A DNA stretch of 64,000 nt from Chrysomallon squamiferum (GCA_012295275.1 CM022667.1:18509245-18573244); one strand, 5' to 3'; shown: positions 24,518-40,270, numbered from the stretch's first letter. Notes: generated by a model from the sequence alone, not told the origin. Program-made: numbers and translations.

Positions 24518-27500
24518 TATGTACATATTTAAAAAAATATTTGATTAAATTATGAACACATCATATATGTGTGTGTGTGTGTTTGTGTGTGTACATAATG
24601 TGTGTACATAATTTAATAAACAATTTTGTTGACTTTATATCGCATCAGTTAAATGAAAATAATAACTGATGATTCCATCAAAAACAAGGAACATATATAC
24701 ACACAGATCTTTTGCGATGTTCTGAGACAGTATCAAACTCCTACTGCAGCACTTTTACACAAACCAAACTGTATATCGCAGAATGTTGTTAAATCAGCTA
24801 TACTTAGACATTTTGCAGGAGACTACTATAAATAGACATCTCCAGTTAGAGGAGAACATATTTTAATTAAGAGATATATTTGTAAAATATTAATTTGAAA
24901 ATTCATATGTAACAGTTGTACATGTGCATATGGTACTTTTTCGTTAAGGGGCGGAATATTGTTCGAAATGTTAAGCGGATACCCACCATAATAATAAATT
25001 TTTAAAAACAAGTATCTTTTTTGTCTTTATTACCCTCAGATCATAGGCACTGTCACGGTCCGAGAACCTAGAATCATTGTATTACGATATCATATAAAAG
25101 TTATTTGATATACATATATAAACAATACTGAGAATGTTTAAATATCTATATAGGCTTCATAGAATTAATTTCTATAATCTGAGAATATAAAAGAAAATAG
25201 ATCAAGCAAAATAAAGAGCAGAAAAGATAAGAGTAAGGAAATATTTAAAAAAGGGACTTTAAGAAGAGACTGGTTAGACATCCAGGTAAGTTTTAAAATT
25301 CATTATTATTAAGTATCTTTTTCGACACACAAAAGAAAAGAAACAACGCCTTCGCTGCAACTTAAAAGAAAAATTATTTTCTTTTTGTTTTGACAACATC
25401 TCCTTTCAGTGTTTTACACGAATTTGTGAATTGTACGCCTGCGTCAATGGGAAGTGAGAAAAACAAACCATCACTAATTTTTCAAATAATAATTATTGTT
25501 ATTAAAATGAGTTTCACTGCTAATTAATGATTAACCGAAATTGCAGCAGGAGTTACAAAACCATCTAAAAAGGACATAGCATGTATTTTAACAACTAAGT
25601 AAAATATAATATACGAACGTACGAACACACAAAGAAATGATCGAAATTAGAATTATGAATCTTAGAACACACCGTACAAGAAAATAAATATTTACAAAAA
25701 TATTATGTTAAAATATAAATACTTGTTTTATTGTAGTCAACATACCTTAGTAGACAGAAGGCAGATTCAAAATTAATCAGTACCGAAACTGACGCAAACT
25801 AAAATATATTCAACATATTTTCATACTAACCAAACAACAGAAAACAAATATTAATATATAATTACACATATACACGCATAGATGTACGTGTGTGTGCGCG
25901 TGCATGGGAAGAAACAATTACAAAACGAACTGCTATGAACCAAAACAAGACAGAAATATGTTTGAAAGCAATATTCATTAAAATAAGTAAAAAATATAAA
26001 TTTATTAATAATAATATTATATAAAAAAATGTATTTGTATATTGTTCAGTTTTCGTTTGAACTGGAAACCTGACATATTTGTTTATTTGCTAATTCTACT
26101 AATTCTAATACATCTTCGTCATTATCGTCCACATTATTTATAAAATTTGCATACAAAGAAGATAAAGAAAACTACATTATATTTATTTATTATCATGTCA
26201 TGGGCTTTTACTGCACATATATTTAAGTTAGGGTATGCAAAATGGATTTTTGAACTATCGAAATGAAATAGAATATATTTTGTTAGAGCGAAACAAAAAA
26301 GAAACAATACCAATCTTTAAATATTGACAACTGCTTTTTGTTTCTTTCTTTTAAAACAAGAAAAACATTGATTAGACTCAAGAACTTAAAGATCGCCAAA
26401 TCTCTTGGGAACGCTAGCGAACATTAACGAAAATTTTACTGTGTAATATATTTTGACTTCAAAAAGAATTCGAAATACGTTTTCATTCGAATTCATTTGG
26501 TTTGGTTTTTAGATATAGCCATATAGATAACATATTATAACGAAAACACACTTTCTGTAGATGGTTTTTTTTTTATATCATAAACAATCCCTTTTTTTCT
26601 TGAATTAATATCCATGTATTGAGATGGTTAGTCTATTATTAGTAATATTAACGTCTTCTGAGCCCGTAACTTCTGACAAAAAGAGCTACGAAAGATTTAC
26701 AATAGATATTCCAAAGTCTATTCATAATATTCATCATGGGCAGATGTATAATCTGTAATTTGTGTTTTGATATTCATATTTTTCATTCTTACCATTAAAT
26801 CTAACATCTTCATTACTGAGTATCCTAAATCAGTTTACTTTTTTTTTTTTTCCTCTATTGTGGTCAAATTGTTCAAATATGATATAATGATGTAATATAT
26901 AGTTAAAATTCTTTAAGTTTATTATAATAAAAAGCATGTAACTTTGTTTATATTACACAATTAATCTTTACTCTCTTTTTTAAAACACATGTAACTATTG
27001 ACTAATTTTCCGTAATAACTGATTTTTGTGCATAGTTTCAATCGAAAGTAAGAAATAAAAATTGTGTTGAAGTGTTCGTTGCTACTGAGAAAAGCTAAAA
27101 AGAACACTAAGTTTGTTAATTTTATAATTAAACATTTAATGTGAATCCGATTCCAGATTGAAAAACCTGGTCTTATAGCAACTAATTTGTGACCATTTAT
27201 TGAAATACGTTTATTTAAAAACCAGTTTTAGCAGAATGAGTTTTAGCAGAACTCAAATTCATACACATCCGACTTTGCTTTGCATATAAATTATTAGATG
27301 AGCTATGCAATACAAAATTAATAGCTTTGTTAACTCTGTCTTTATTCACATCACTGCAGTAATAATAATAATAAGAATAATTATAATAACAATAACAGCT
27401 CCAGCTTCGCGCTATGCAGAAAATATGTCATAAAATTACATGCAATAAAAAGAAAATTTCAAGATGATTTAAAATATAATTATTGGAAAAGTCAAAAATG

Positions 27501-29343
27501 CACTGAATAAAATATTCGAACATCATTTTAGTCTTCAATGAAATAATATAAATGGTTCCTCCTAACTACAAGCGCAGTTGTAATTTCAGAAATACTTTAC
27601 AAAATTATTATTAACTGTAAAACTCTCCTACCTGCAAAACCATTATTGATATTTGAATTCACCGATATAAGAACGTCTACCGTCCACCATGCATCAACAG
27701 GTAGATGTGAAATATTTTTATCGACGTTCTTAATCTGCAGTGAGTGGGCCCCGCTTATTTACGTCGTCTGGAGACAGATGGTAGAATTCAAACATCAGTA
27801 TACCTTTCGTACACACACTTTTATCGGCGGTTACATAAAAGTAAAGGGGGTAGGCATACTCCCTTATATTTCTTCTTCAAGTTTTGTTTTACATAAATAT
27901 CAAAGTGTGGAAGAAAAGATTAAAACTAGGATCTGAAGATGAAGATATGCATATAATCAATCTTTTCCTTTGTTTTTAACCCTTCATTCAGAGTTTATAT
28001 TTTTTTCTTATTTTCAAGGTGTGAATGCGACATGTGAAATGCAATGAATTCTTGTGTCGGGCTGAAAATAAGTGTAAGCGCCGCCTCTGTATTTTGACAA
28101 CATTGCGGGCTTTTCAATAAATGTTTACAGTGAACTGACGTTAGAAACGATATAAAGAAATGTGAAATCAGAATTTTTTATTTATCTCTGTAGAAGAAAA
28201 ATAAGAAAATTTAGAAACATATTAAGTTCAAACAAATTCTTCTTTTCTTCTACACCCAAGAAATCTTAGATAAGTAAAAGTCAAACTGTAGGTCGAGTAC
28301 TGGAACAGCTACCTAAAGTTGGTCACAGTCAAAATATATACTGCTCGAAACAAAAATTAAATTAAAAATGAAAGACTAAATATATAATTTTCCGAACTAC
28401 TTCGTTTGTAAAATGAAGTTCGCCATAAACCAAGCTTATTTTCATTTATATAAGACAGGATTATTTTTCCAATCCAGTCACATTTCTTTTTAAATTTGTT
28501 TATATTTTTTATATTTGTTTTTAACTTCTTAATGAAAGTAATGATTTTTTTTCAAACTCATAAACGTATCTGCATCTATTCTTTGTTTTTCAGAAATGTT
28601 TTTAGATCAGATTTCATTTTTACATTTGTTTGATCAATAATGAAATGTTTTCGTATGTTATTTGCTAATCTAGCCCAGGCTTAATTGTCAAATTTTTACA
28701 GACAGTTTGTTTTCTTTCTATTTATTATTATTATTATATAAAGAATAACTTCATAATTAAATATGAGTATTATTATTATCATCATCATCATCATCAATTT
28801 AAAAACAACCGAAGTGACTTCTATTATTTTGTATTACGTTAATACCTAATCTGACTGGTAAGGACTGATAGAATTTAAATACAATCTAAAGGGATGTGCA
28901 TGTCGTAATAAAATATTTATACTACACGCCCCATTGGAAACCCGTTCCTTGCCATTCACTTATGGTCATAAATGTTGCTATTAAGTTATACACTGCAGTC
29001 GCGAATTTTGTTCTCAGAGAATATTCAATTGTGTGGTAAATATAGATATTTCATTCAAATTATTTACGACATTCATTTAGGACAGGTGTTGCAAGTCACA
29101 TGACTCTTAATATTCAATTCTGTTAAAGGACAAACTGTATAGACTTCAAGACGGGAAAGGAAATCCACTTCAGTTGATCATTTCCGACTCAAATAAAAAC
29201 TAAAATGTTCAATGGTTTTGAGAATAGGGAACTGCTGTTATTATGATGTTCGTAAGCAGTAAAGGAATTCTGTTAAGTTCATGAAAAATAATAGTTTTAA
29301 TATTAGTGAATATGAAAATAAGACATGAAGATTCATTTTTATA

Positions 29344-29418
<75 letters not shown>

Positions 29419-30092
29419 AAATCATTACTGAGTGCTTTTATTTTATTTTTATCCTATTATTACTACTACTATAACTGTAACCACAAGAATTAGAGCTGCT
29501 GCTACTATTACTGTTAATACAAATTGTCATCGTTATCCTGATCATCATTATTGCTAATTGAAATAAAATACATACACACGGTAATAGCGAATCTCAGTAC
29601 TAAAGAACTATTTTTCTAAAAACTGTTCGTTTTTATTAACGTCATTCCTTGTGTAATTATGTTACACTTTTACGAATGTTCTATAGCGACTCAATCTGTT
29701 TAGTTTTTTTGTTCTGATTAAACTTTTACTAATAAAATTAACGATAGTCTCCCGACTAATCATTTGTCCATTAAGAATAACAAATAGGATAAAGTTTAAA
29801 TAATATTACTATTAATCCAAAGAGTTGCTAAGGTTTATGGTTTATCAACTTAAAGGAAAAACAAAGAAAAAAATAAACAGTTTTTAACATCAAAGGTCAT
29901 ATGGTTAAGATAATGTTTCTGTTTCAACTAGTGCTCAACTTCTGACATATAAAACGATTCAGTACTGTTATAATAATAATAATAATAATAAAGCCAGGGT
30001 GAAAAAGAGATTGGTTTAGGATAAATACTCATTAATTGCTGTTGTTTTTTGGATGATTTACTTTTTCTTTCATTTTGTAATTTATCTCTGTA
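24518..30092. other. Gene-poor stretch upstream of the channel exon
   Basis: No exon I can support. It may be 5' intron of the KCNN-like gene. Contents are GT runs near 24568-24596, an AAT array at 29344-29395 passing into AAAT to 29420, ATC repeats near 28775-28797, and otherwise unique AT-rich sequence. The 96-codon frame at 27646-27936 has no protein-like features that I recognise. Confidence 0.5.
29344..29420 (+). repeat. (AAT)n(AAAT)n microsatellite
   Basis: Trinucleotide array passing into a tetranucleotide array. Confidence 0.96.
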
Positions 30093-30302
30093 TCAGATAC
30101 CTCTGTATAATAGATATGAATTTAAAGAGAGATTGTGCAACACTTTTGGTCGTAACCATATAAACTTAACGCTTTGCGAACATAGAAGATTATGTGATAT
30201 TTCTCTTGTAACAATATCTCTTCGATCTAACTGCTTAGACAGAGAAATCATCTTTCTAGATCTTTCAGTGGATGTCAAACGAGGACGATGAAGCTGAATC
30301 AT
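30093..30302 (-). pseudogene. Possible Tc1-like transposase N-terminal relic
   Basis: A minus-strand frame of 69 codons begins with an RPRLTSTERSRKMISLSKQ segment and goes on to RRDIVTREIS. That resembles the GRPRKTT..R.I.R hinge and second helix-turn-helix of Tc1-type transposases. No inverted repeats or catalytic domain are seen nearby, so it is at most a fragment. Confidence 0.35.
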
Positions 30303-32970
30303 TACTGTCTGTTTTGAATTTTATGCAAACCGCTCATATCATCCTATCGATTAATTTACTACAATATCACGACAAAATTACAACATTAATAAATGCACTG
30401 ATGTCAACGTTCATAGAACATTATAAAAAGTAGTTTAAATTTTAACGTTTCTACATCATGTCATAAAATAATTATTCTGGAATGGATTAATTTCGTTACA
30501 CCTTTTGTGATTTTTAATTTTTAATTTTAATTTTATACATATATTTATTTTTCATATTAATATATTTATCACGCAGTGAAGACATTTGAAAAAAAATTAA
30601 ATTATAATAATATCTGTGTTTTTTTTAGTGATGATGTTCATGAACAATACGCTGGACAGTATCACGTGTGGTTGATTAATATATATACATTCGCATACAT
30701 TAAAGTACACACACGCACACATACACACATATAATACGACATATACAAAGATACAATACTTTCCTAAATGCTTTAGTCGATATATCTGCTTGTAAACAAT
30801 GTGGTGTCTTACGATTTATGTATCCGTGTAAAAGTTGTCAAAGTAAATTAGCAAGGACTGGCGAGAAGAAATCATTTCCCAAGAGATGGCAATGGAGAAC
30901 ATTGAACGGTTCAAATTAATCCATCAGTCTTTTGTGAAGAACCATAAACAAACTCATAGCCATTTAAAAAAAAAAAAATTCTTGACGTGCATTCTCACAA
31001 CGCAATAATTACTAATACCAGTAAAGTATTCATAAACTCACTCAGAATATGTAATTATATAATTTATTTAATCGTCAGTATGTATTTTATATTTGTTGTA
31101 TTTTTGTGGGTGAGTATAAACACCCATGCGATACTGTTATACAGTTCTTGTCTATGTCCTTACTCTCGACACTTCCATGTAAATGTTTACTTTTGGATCC
31201 CACAGTTACTTTCTTTACTAATATATCATTTCTGAAAATTTCATTCACACAAATATCGCTTTTCAAAGATGAATAGTTTAATTATTTAAAGAAAAATAAT
31301 ATAAACAAAACACACAAACACACACACACACAAAATAAAACACACAAAAAAAAAAAATACAAACAGCAAGAATGGCAGAAATGTCATTAAATATAATAAA
31401 TACATGACAGTATTGATATCAGAAAAAGGGAACAAGTATCGTCCATAATTATCTACATATTTCTCTACTGTATTTATATAAAATGCCGAGGTCAGTATAA
31501 CTATTATTTCATTTAATACAAGTAATTTCATTGGCCTCAGTGAACTGAATTATCCAGTAAAAATACTTGATACATCACTGATAAAAAAAATGTAAATTAC
31601 TTAAGCTGGTACAAGTGACTGCTGATGTAATAAAACTAACAAATAAAATTAAATTAAAAATGTTCGTGTATTATTTCAAAAAGACAGTGGTAAGGAATTT
31701 TCTCTTTTAAATCAAAATTTAGGTTTTTCGATATAGAAATGGCAAACCGTGTTTGGCAAATGGAGTTGTAAAAAAGTGGGTTGCAGACAAAGTGGGTTAT
31801 AGAAAATGGCCTTATAAACAGACACCAGAAATAACTTTGTCAGCACCTTAGATACAACATTAGTAAATACTAATACTAAATACTAATATATATATACATA
31901 TATATATATATTTACAGTAGAACTAAAAGAACATCTAAGTATAAAATACAGAAATAGTGATACTTGCTTGCACTGGTTACAGACGTGTTTCCAAATGGTC
32001 GTTGAATGTCGCCAGACTTCCTACAGTCAACCTGCAATTAGAGAGATTCAAACTTTGTATACTGCAGTTACAGAAACTTAGCCAATGTCCACAGCGACTG
32101 AATATTACTAGGTGGTCAAGTAGCGTTAATATGAATCAGTTATAGCAGAGAATTACAATTTGGTTCGTTTGTATGTGATAATTACCTATATTCAAGGCCA
32201 TCTGTTATAAAATATTTAGGACACAGTAGGAACGTTAAAGCTTTATTATGTTTTTCTGAGTTATAAATGGTTTCATTTTATATTTGTCGATTTTTATTAT
32301 TAGAAATGACAACTCATTTCTGGCCATGTTTCTTTATTGTTCGAACGATTATTATTTAGGACTTCCTCTATAAATTAAAATTTTATCACTGTCATCCTGA
32401 TATTTATCCAAAATATTAGTGTTACCAACTACTATCAACCCAATAGCATCATCAACATTGTTTCACATTCAGGATTTAGAAAAGAAAATCTCTAGCTGTG
32501 GATGAAATAACTTTTTGACAACATGGATTCCATTATAAAGCAATAACAACAACAAATGAGAGTTAGAAAAAAAGTACAACAAAAAGTATTGAGTGTTCCC
32601 CTTCAATTGATACGGCATCTTTTATTTTATAAAATTCTAGATAATTTTGAGTTCAACCTTCATTATGGACACCGCCTGTGTTACGAGTTAGATTAACAAG
32701 ATTAACAAAAGATAAAAAACGACAGGGACGTGAAAATACAACAAACCTGATTTACGCGCAGGTTAAGTGATTATGATTGGAAAAATAAAACATGAAAGAA
32801 AATGAAGTATTTATGTAATGTAAAAAGTTTCTTAGTGAAATAACTGATTATTGTAAAACGAAGAAATTGTTTTCTTCCTACGAATACAAGCTTGTCCTGA
32901 CGCATATATATGGATAAAAACCGATTATAGTCTCATCATTCACTACATCCTTAAATCGGGAATCATACAC

Positions 32971-33075
<105 letters not shown>

Positions 33076-33946
33076 AACTCAGAGATACATAAGAAAATCA
33101 ACGACGAATACATTATTCTCTGATGTCAAAGTAAACTGATAATCGGTTTCCAAAGTAAAAACTTAAAAACTAATTAAAACACAATGTGAAAATATATATG
33201 CCAGAAAGCAGAGAATCTAATAATAAATAACACTTTTTACAGTAATGTAATTTATCATAGTAATTACATCTATAATAACAATAGACATTTTGTTTCTTTA
33301 CAAAAATAGCACAGATGATGATAGAACGTAAAAACTTCAACGCTGTTTCTTCTCACTGCAGTCAATGTCCACTAGAACTTTGAAACGTAATGTGAAAAAA
33401 AAATGTGATTAACCAATAAGCGTTAAATACTATTCAGTCACGCTCATACTGTCATTGCAGCATTCTTAGAATCAACATGCTTCTCCGAATTCTGTTGTAT
33501 GTTAAATAAGTTATCATTAAAAGCTTTAATGGCAACCACGTTCCGTTTCAATAATTTTCATGTTATGCCAAAACCAATACTTGTTTGTCAGCAGAGTACT
33601 AAACAATTACACTGATACTAATGAGATGTAGCCAAATAATCCACGCTAATCACCAATTCTTATCATTTCCCCTCTCAGACGCTTAGTTATCTTTATTTGT
33701 TGTGTTGTATTAAAAGAAGTATAATAATTAGTTTGAGTATACTGCAGTTGTTGGTAGGTAATGTTCACGAGATTGAGACAAAAATATAAATATTTATTTC
33801 TTAGAATAAAAGAAATTCATAAATAATATTTATTTGTAAGTTTCTGGTTGCGTCTAACCTCACTCGTTTTTCAGGCTGCAGACATAAATACAAATGTTTC
33901 GAATTTGAATTTTCTTTAATTATTTAGATTGTTTGTGTTCTTTTAC

Positions 33947-34032
33947 TCATTCATTCATCCATCCATCCATCCATCCATCCATCCATCCATCCATCCATCC
34001 ATCCATCTATGTGTCTGTTTATCTACCTACTA

Positions 34033-34096
<64 letters not shown>
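33947..34096 (+). repeat. (ATCC)n then (CTAT)n compound microsatellite
   Basis: A tetranucleotide ATCC array (to about 34006), a short break, then a CTAT array from about 34033. Frames reading SIHP or LSIY through it are artefacts. The same two motifs recur together, in the opposite order, at 42440-42618. Confidence 0.96.
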
Positions 34097-37000
34097 TTGT
34101 CTGTCTATCTATATAACAGTCTTTATAAGTAATTAAATTCAGGTCTTAAATTACGATATAAAACTAAAATAAAACAATGGACTATACCGATATTAACTAC
34201 AAACGAGTCTGAATTATTATTTAAAATCGTATATGCCTACGTGAAACTTGACTAATAGATATATTATTAAATAATTTTTGTTTTCATATTGGCATCGTTA
34301 TAGATCGTCAGGTGTTCCTCCAACGATTGAATCAGCTCTTGGCGTTGGTGCGTATAACTTTCCTTGGTGCGTATAACGATTCCCTTCATTGACAATTAGA
34401 CCCAAGGGTATACAGAATACTTCAAACCAGTCTGCTGCAGAGAAACATAATTTTTATTTCTATAGTTTCTACACGGAGAAAATGTCTGCAGAAACAAACT
34501 CAATATTTAACAAGTAAAACAGATACTGAAGAGAAATAACATATAAGTAACATAAATAAATAATAAATAAATAATAAACGGATGGTTATTTTTAACATTT
34601 TGTATTTGAAATATATTGGTAAAAAGTTGGTAATTAATAAGTTAAATTAAAAATTGTTTATCGTAGGCAATAGTAGACTGCTTCAGTCAGTGCAAAATAC
34701 CATAATATGTTGTCATGGGAGTTTTAATAATATTATTATTATTTATATTTTATTATATTTTATTTACAATAAAACCAATATTATACGACATGAGAATAAT
34801 CAGCTATATTCATCTAAAAGTTTTGAAGATACGTGTAATTCGGGTTAATCAAGTTGAGAGCAGAAAGGAGAGAAAAGGATTATAAAAACAGAATTTTAAC
34901 AAATAACGACGCTACTGTTGAAAGATAAATGAGGAAATGGTTGAGAACAGATTACGTCTGGCGCCTCGATTTAGTTGTAAATGTAAGGGAGAATATCCTC
35001 TCTTTCTATTCATGAATATAACCTTGTGTTAACTAATGAGAACTAAACTGCTTGTTTTATGTTATCTAGAGAGACAATGCTGCAAGATATATTTATCTTT
35101 ATTACATTGTCCGCTTACTATTTGTTACATTGCTTGTTTAGAAAATAATTTATTTATTTATTTGTTTATTTATTTGCTTATTTATTTATTTTTAACTATT
35201 TTTTTTTGTATTTATTTTAATATATATATATTTCTTTATTTCTTTATTTAGTTAGTTAGTTAAACTTTTCATTGAAATTTTAAATTAGTTGTTCTTATCA
35301 TTATAAACAATACTCCTTTGAGATTTAAACATCAGTTATGAAGTTTATATCAAACATTAAATTAAACAATATTCGAACAGATCTTTTATTGAATCTAAGT
35401 TATATAATAACTATTTTTATCGATGTCTTCGTTATTTTTTTCTTTCGGAGTTCGTTTTTGAATCATCTGTGAAAACTATAAAATATAGAACAAATTCTAG
35501 CAAAATTCTAGAAAAATGCTAGTTTTAAAGAGTAGTTCAGAATAATACGTCCAGCTAAATCTCGATCGAAGAACAAAACAATAATAATAACAAGTGTAAA
35601 TGGCTAGGTGGTACCAGTTTCTGCGCATTTACTATCCTGTTCATGCTGTTTTACGTAAAGTCGATCACCGCATCTCAGATAACAATATATTTGTCCAGGT
35701 CTGCCAATAAATGTCTCATTGAACAATTATTTAGTCGTGATGTTTAACAGACCGCTTTCTCTAATTATTTTTTATCATGTTTGTACCATTTTTAAAATGA
35801 AGACTAAAGAATACTACCGATTATTGTAAAGTAAATCACAATGAAATATGGAAAAAATTAAAATAAACAAATAATAAAGTTGTAATATGTTTTTAATCCC
35901 ATTTCATTTTACACTAATGATAAAACAAAACAATAACGTAAATATTAACAGCATACATAAGTGACTGATTTTTTTTGTTTCATATTTTTGTTGTCCATTT
36001 TACAGAGATAAACACGGCACTTAAATCGTGCCTCTACTGCAGCTAATTTTATCATCACTGTTTAACTTAGGGCGTCAGGAAGATGTATTTATAGACGAGA
36101 AATGTATATTTTTAACTGCCAAGTTATCGCAGTTTGTACAGAAAAAAAGCGACAGTGAATCAGTGGGACTATTATCTATTCCATCGATTCTCTATTAACT
36201 TCCTAATAACAACGTGCCTAGTCGAATCTAACTGTCATCTTTCTACCAAACTGATCTTCGTTCAGTATATTCGAAAACAACGATCAAAAGATGAAGTAAG
36301 AATCGGAGACTCAGTAACAGTTTGTTAATATCTAGACTCCAGTAGATGATTTATAATGTGTATTACAGACAGATGGACTTTTTCTACTTAATCATTATTC
36401 AAATCACTGAGATGTTTTAAAAACTAATTTATAAACAAACAGAAGCCAGAAATGATTGGTGGCTTGCATTACTATTTATTATACTCTTGCTGGAAATTGC
36501 TATTCAGCTGAATTTTAATTCTTTATTATTGTTATCACTGTTGTTGTTGTTGCTGTTGTTATTATTATGTATGCGCTCTACCTGCTAGTGTATTTATCTG
36601 TATGTAATATATATCCATGGGGAAGTTTTTGGTACGGAAATGTTTTAAATTAAACATTCCTTATTTTGCAAGCAAACAAATGTCCAAAAAATGTTTAGCA
36701 AAAAACCGGCTAAAATAAGTTGTCAGATAGCAGTGGATAAAATTAAAGACAATTTTTTAACGTAAGATTGCTTTTAAACCATCAGTATATCTATAAAAGC
36801 CAACATTACTTTTGTGTATACCAGTCAAAGCAGATGGTCATGAAATAATCAGTAACAATTAGAAGATGGGATATAAATATGTAAATACAATTATTTTAAG
36901 AATACCCTGCAGATTACAAGTTGAAACAATTCTAACTCCCAGGCGTTTTGTTAGGTTATTTGTTCTCTCTAGTTAACTATTCAAATAATTATTTTACAAT

Positions 37001-37722
37001 ATAAAAGAAGAAGAATGGAAACAACTAAATGTATGCAGAACGGATAACTTCTCTGTTACTGACTGTCAGTATCACGCTCTTGATATATTCCAAAAAATTA
37101 AATACAAAATATATAAATAAAATATTCATTTATCAGTTTGGTCAGCGATAAAATAATTCAGAGTTATTTTAGAGTTTACTGAGATAATTTAGTTATGAAC
37201 TGTAGTTATGTAGTTAAAATAACCAGTCTGCGATACAGTTTCGCACAATTAAAATGATAAAAAAGAGAAGAAAATTAAACAAAAATCACATATAAAGATA
37301 AAGGAATTTTGTAAAATGTTCTTCTAGTCAGCTGTTAGCTAGTTAGTTATTATTAGTACTAGTATTATCATTATCATAATTATTATTATTGTCATAAAAT
37401 TATACTGAAAAGAAAACAACAAAAATCATTCAATGCATTCATCTTCAGTATATTTAATGAACCCATCACATCAAAGAATACGGTATTTAATTTAGGCCAT
37501 TTTTTCGCATCACCAAATGTACACACTTCAGTCAGAAATGAAGGTTATTTAGCCAGCTATCGATTCACTGGTCTTTAACGATCATTAGGCGAAGACAAAA
37601 TAATTTGGTAATTGTTTACAGTTAGCTACTAATGATTTTTATTCAGTATATTGTGTTTGAAGACTTGTACTCATCCACTGATACGTTTAAACTTAAGACA
37701 GAAAAAAAAGTGACAATAGCAG

Positions 37723-37723
<1 letters not shown>

Positions 37724-37759
<36 letters not shown>
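37724..37759 (+). repeat. (AAT)n microsatellite
   Basis: Short AAT array. Confidence 0.9.
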
Positions 37760-37763
<4 letters not shown>

Positions 37764-38019
37764 TCATAATAATAACGATAACAACAACAATTATGTAAAT
37801 ATGGAAAAGCAATGACAAAAATATATCGTGACAAATGCATAGTTTATAATCCATTATCATTTCTACGAAATCATATTAATATATGTATATGATTTATGCT
37901 GATAATAATAATAGTAATTAATGTAGCAACAACAACCTTAGCAAATAGGTATGATGGAAATTTACATTAGAAACTGGAAACGTGCAAACATCAGTTATCA
38001 CTAGTAGCCGACATCTGAA

Positions 38020-38490
38020 TTATCGGTATGCCGAAAAATTTCTGTTGACTTAGTCATCAACGAATACAGAAAAGTTCTGTTGACAAATTGTTGACTTAAT
38101 CATCAATGAATACTGAAACTTTCTGTTGACAAGATGTCGACTTCGTCATAAAAGAATAATTACGAAGCGATACAGAAAATTTCTGCTAACAAAATATTGA
38201 CGATCATCAATAAATAGAGATATTTTCAGCTGAAAAGTACTGATTGACATGATGGTCAATGAAAAATGATCAATGAAAAATGAAATTTTTTTATGTTAAA
38301 ATGTTGACATTAAGGAATACAGAAAATCTCTACAGAAAAATTAGGTAATCATCAGTGAATAGTGAAAATGTCTGTAGACAAATTGTGATTTTAGTCAGTC
38401 GAAAAATAGGCACAAAGGAATAATTAAATTTCTATTGCATACTTAGGTGATAATCAATGAATAGTGAAAAATAATGTTGAAAAATTACTG
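38020..38490 (+). repeat. Degenerate tandem repeat, about 50-65 bp units
   Basis: Seven to eight worn units carry GAATACAGAAAATTTCTGTT, GACAAATTGTTGAC and TTAGTCATCAATGAATA in fixed order. Copies are clearest at about 38030-38200 and decay towards 38480, where only AATCAATGAATAGTGAAAA remains. No coding sense is evident. Confidence 0.75.
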
Positions 38491-40270
38491 ACTGAATAAT
38501 TTAGTAGAAGCTTTCACTTCTACGAGAAAGAGTTTAGCGAAGAACATAACAGATAGTTTTCGTTAGAATGCAACATAACATTAAGGACAAATGACCTCGA
38601 TTTTAAGACGAATCAAAAACTAAAGATAAAAGATTGAAAATTAGATGAAAATAACAACTCAGATAGAGAAGAACATGTGAAACGTTTCCACGTCGATAAT
38701 AATGTTTTAGCGGAGAGAGAGGTCAGTTATTAGCAAATCGAAAACACGATTTGAAAAAATATTAAAGGTCAATGGAAAACGAAAGAGAAACTGTCAACAT
38801 CTCCGACCATCACTGCTTGAAGTACTGAGAACACTGAGTCAAAGTATGACAGTGGTGAAAATAACTCTTCTGTACTACACACACAGCTCACAAGTAAACC
38901 AGTGATGTCTCTGGGGGTTTTTAAAAATGAAATCATAACTATTCCCAACGCTATGGTCTTGAGTTAGAGGCCTGTTCTTAGTTGATGTTTTATTGGTTAA
39001 TGACCTCTTTTTATTTATTTATTTATTAGCTAGTTATTAGTTGATTTGTTTGTTTATTTATTTATTTTTTTATTAACACTAAATTAGACCACGCAACCGA
39101 TAATAATTACTGCGAAATACAACTTAATATTAGCTCGGATAAACCAATAATATGTCTATTTAAAAAAAATAAAAAATAAAAAAAAATAACGAAATCCTGT
39201 ACTCGATGGGTTTTGAGTTATGCTAAATTAGTATTTTACTAGTAATTTATTTTGTCCTGATGATGCAGAGTTTATTATGAGTATTTCTGGCGTATGGTTT
39301 CAGTGTTATTTCCACTAATAATTTGTTTTATTTTAAGGTTTAAAAAGGTTGAAAACATTTATTATCTTTTTATGACATAAACAACAATATAATTATATAA
39401 GTATTATGAACATAATTATATACGCATTATGAAGACCTTCTTTCCGTTTCTCTCTCTCTCTCTCTAGAAAGCAACACTCATTTAGCATTATCATACGATA
39501 GGTTCCCTGTGAACAATAAATTAAGATATTTTATGATATAGTAAATATTTGTTTTTCAGTAATCAGTGACTATCATAATTAATTCTGTTATCGACCAACA
39601 CCAGTATTTCATTCTGAACTGAATTAGTAGTTTGAACATCGCTAATTAAGTTGTATTTTTATTTCCTGTAAATTAGACTAGCTGGCTTCCAGAAAGCAAG
39701 AATTTGTCGCATAAAATAGATTTCAAATAACCACATTTGTTTTTTTCATATTTTTGTTTATTCAGCACTCAATAACTATAGCAGTCGTTTAAACAAAGCA
39801 AAAAATTGTTTTCAAAAATGTCTGTTTGTCTATTAATAATTATGACTATAAAACTAATAACAATTACATTGTAATTTAAATGCAGTTAAGAAAAAAAGAA
39901 AGAAAAAAGAACGAAGAGATCATGCATATTTATTACTAAAATGTTTATTTGTTTCTTTTTTTAGGATATCACCCTAAATTAATTTCAGAATGCTAGTTAA
40001 ATAACAACAACAAGAAAAGAAAAAAGTAGAAAAATATAAGCATTTTTATGTTATAACTAAAACAAACTATGAATGGATATTATTTAAAACATTTTATATT
40101 AAATTTCAAAACGTAGACATTTCTAATAAAAAATATAAAATAAATAAACATTTCCAGATTTTTTTGCACAAACCATGACATATAAATTTATTCCCGATGT
40201 TACCTCAAGTAACTAAACAAGCAGGACGTACACACATGTTCTAGATACATAAGTAATATCTCTTCACTTA

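Noticed and set aside
27646-27936. 96-codon plus-strand frame as a small gene
   Set aside because: No recognised similarity, no domain features, no supporting splice or start context; expected by chance in 64 kb.
33947-34096. CRISPR-like regular repeats
   Set aside because: The units are 4 bp with no spacers, and the genome is eukaryotic.
33929-34136. SIHP/LSIY repeat proteins, also at 42374-42641
   Set aside because: Tetranucleotide microsatellites read through in all frames without stops; no protein character.
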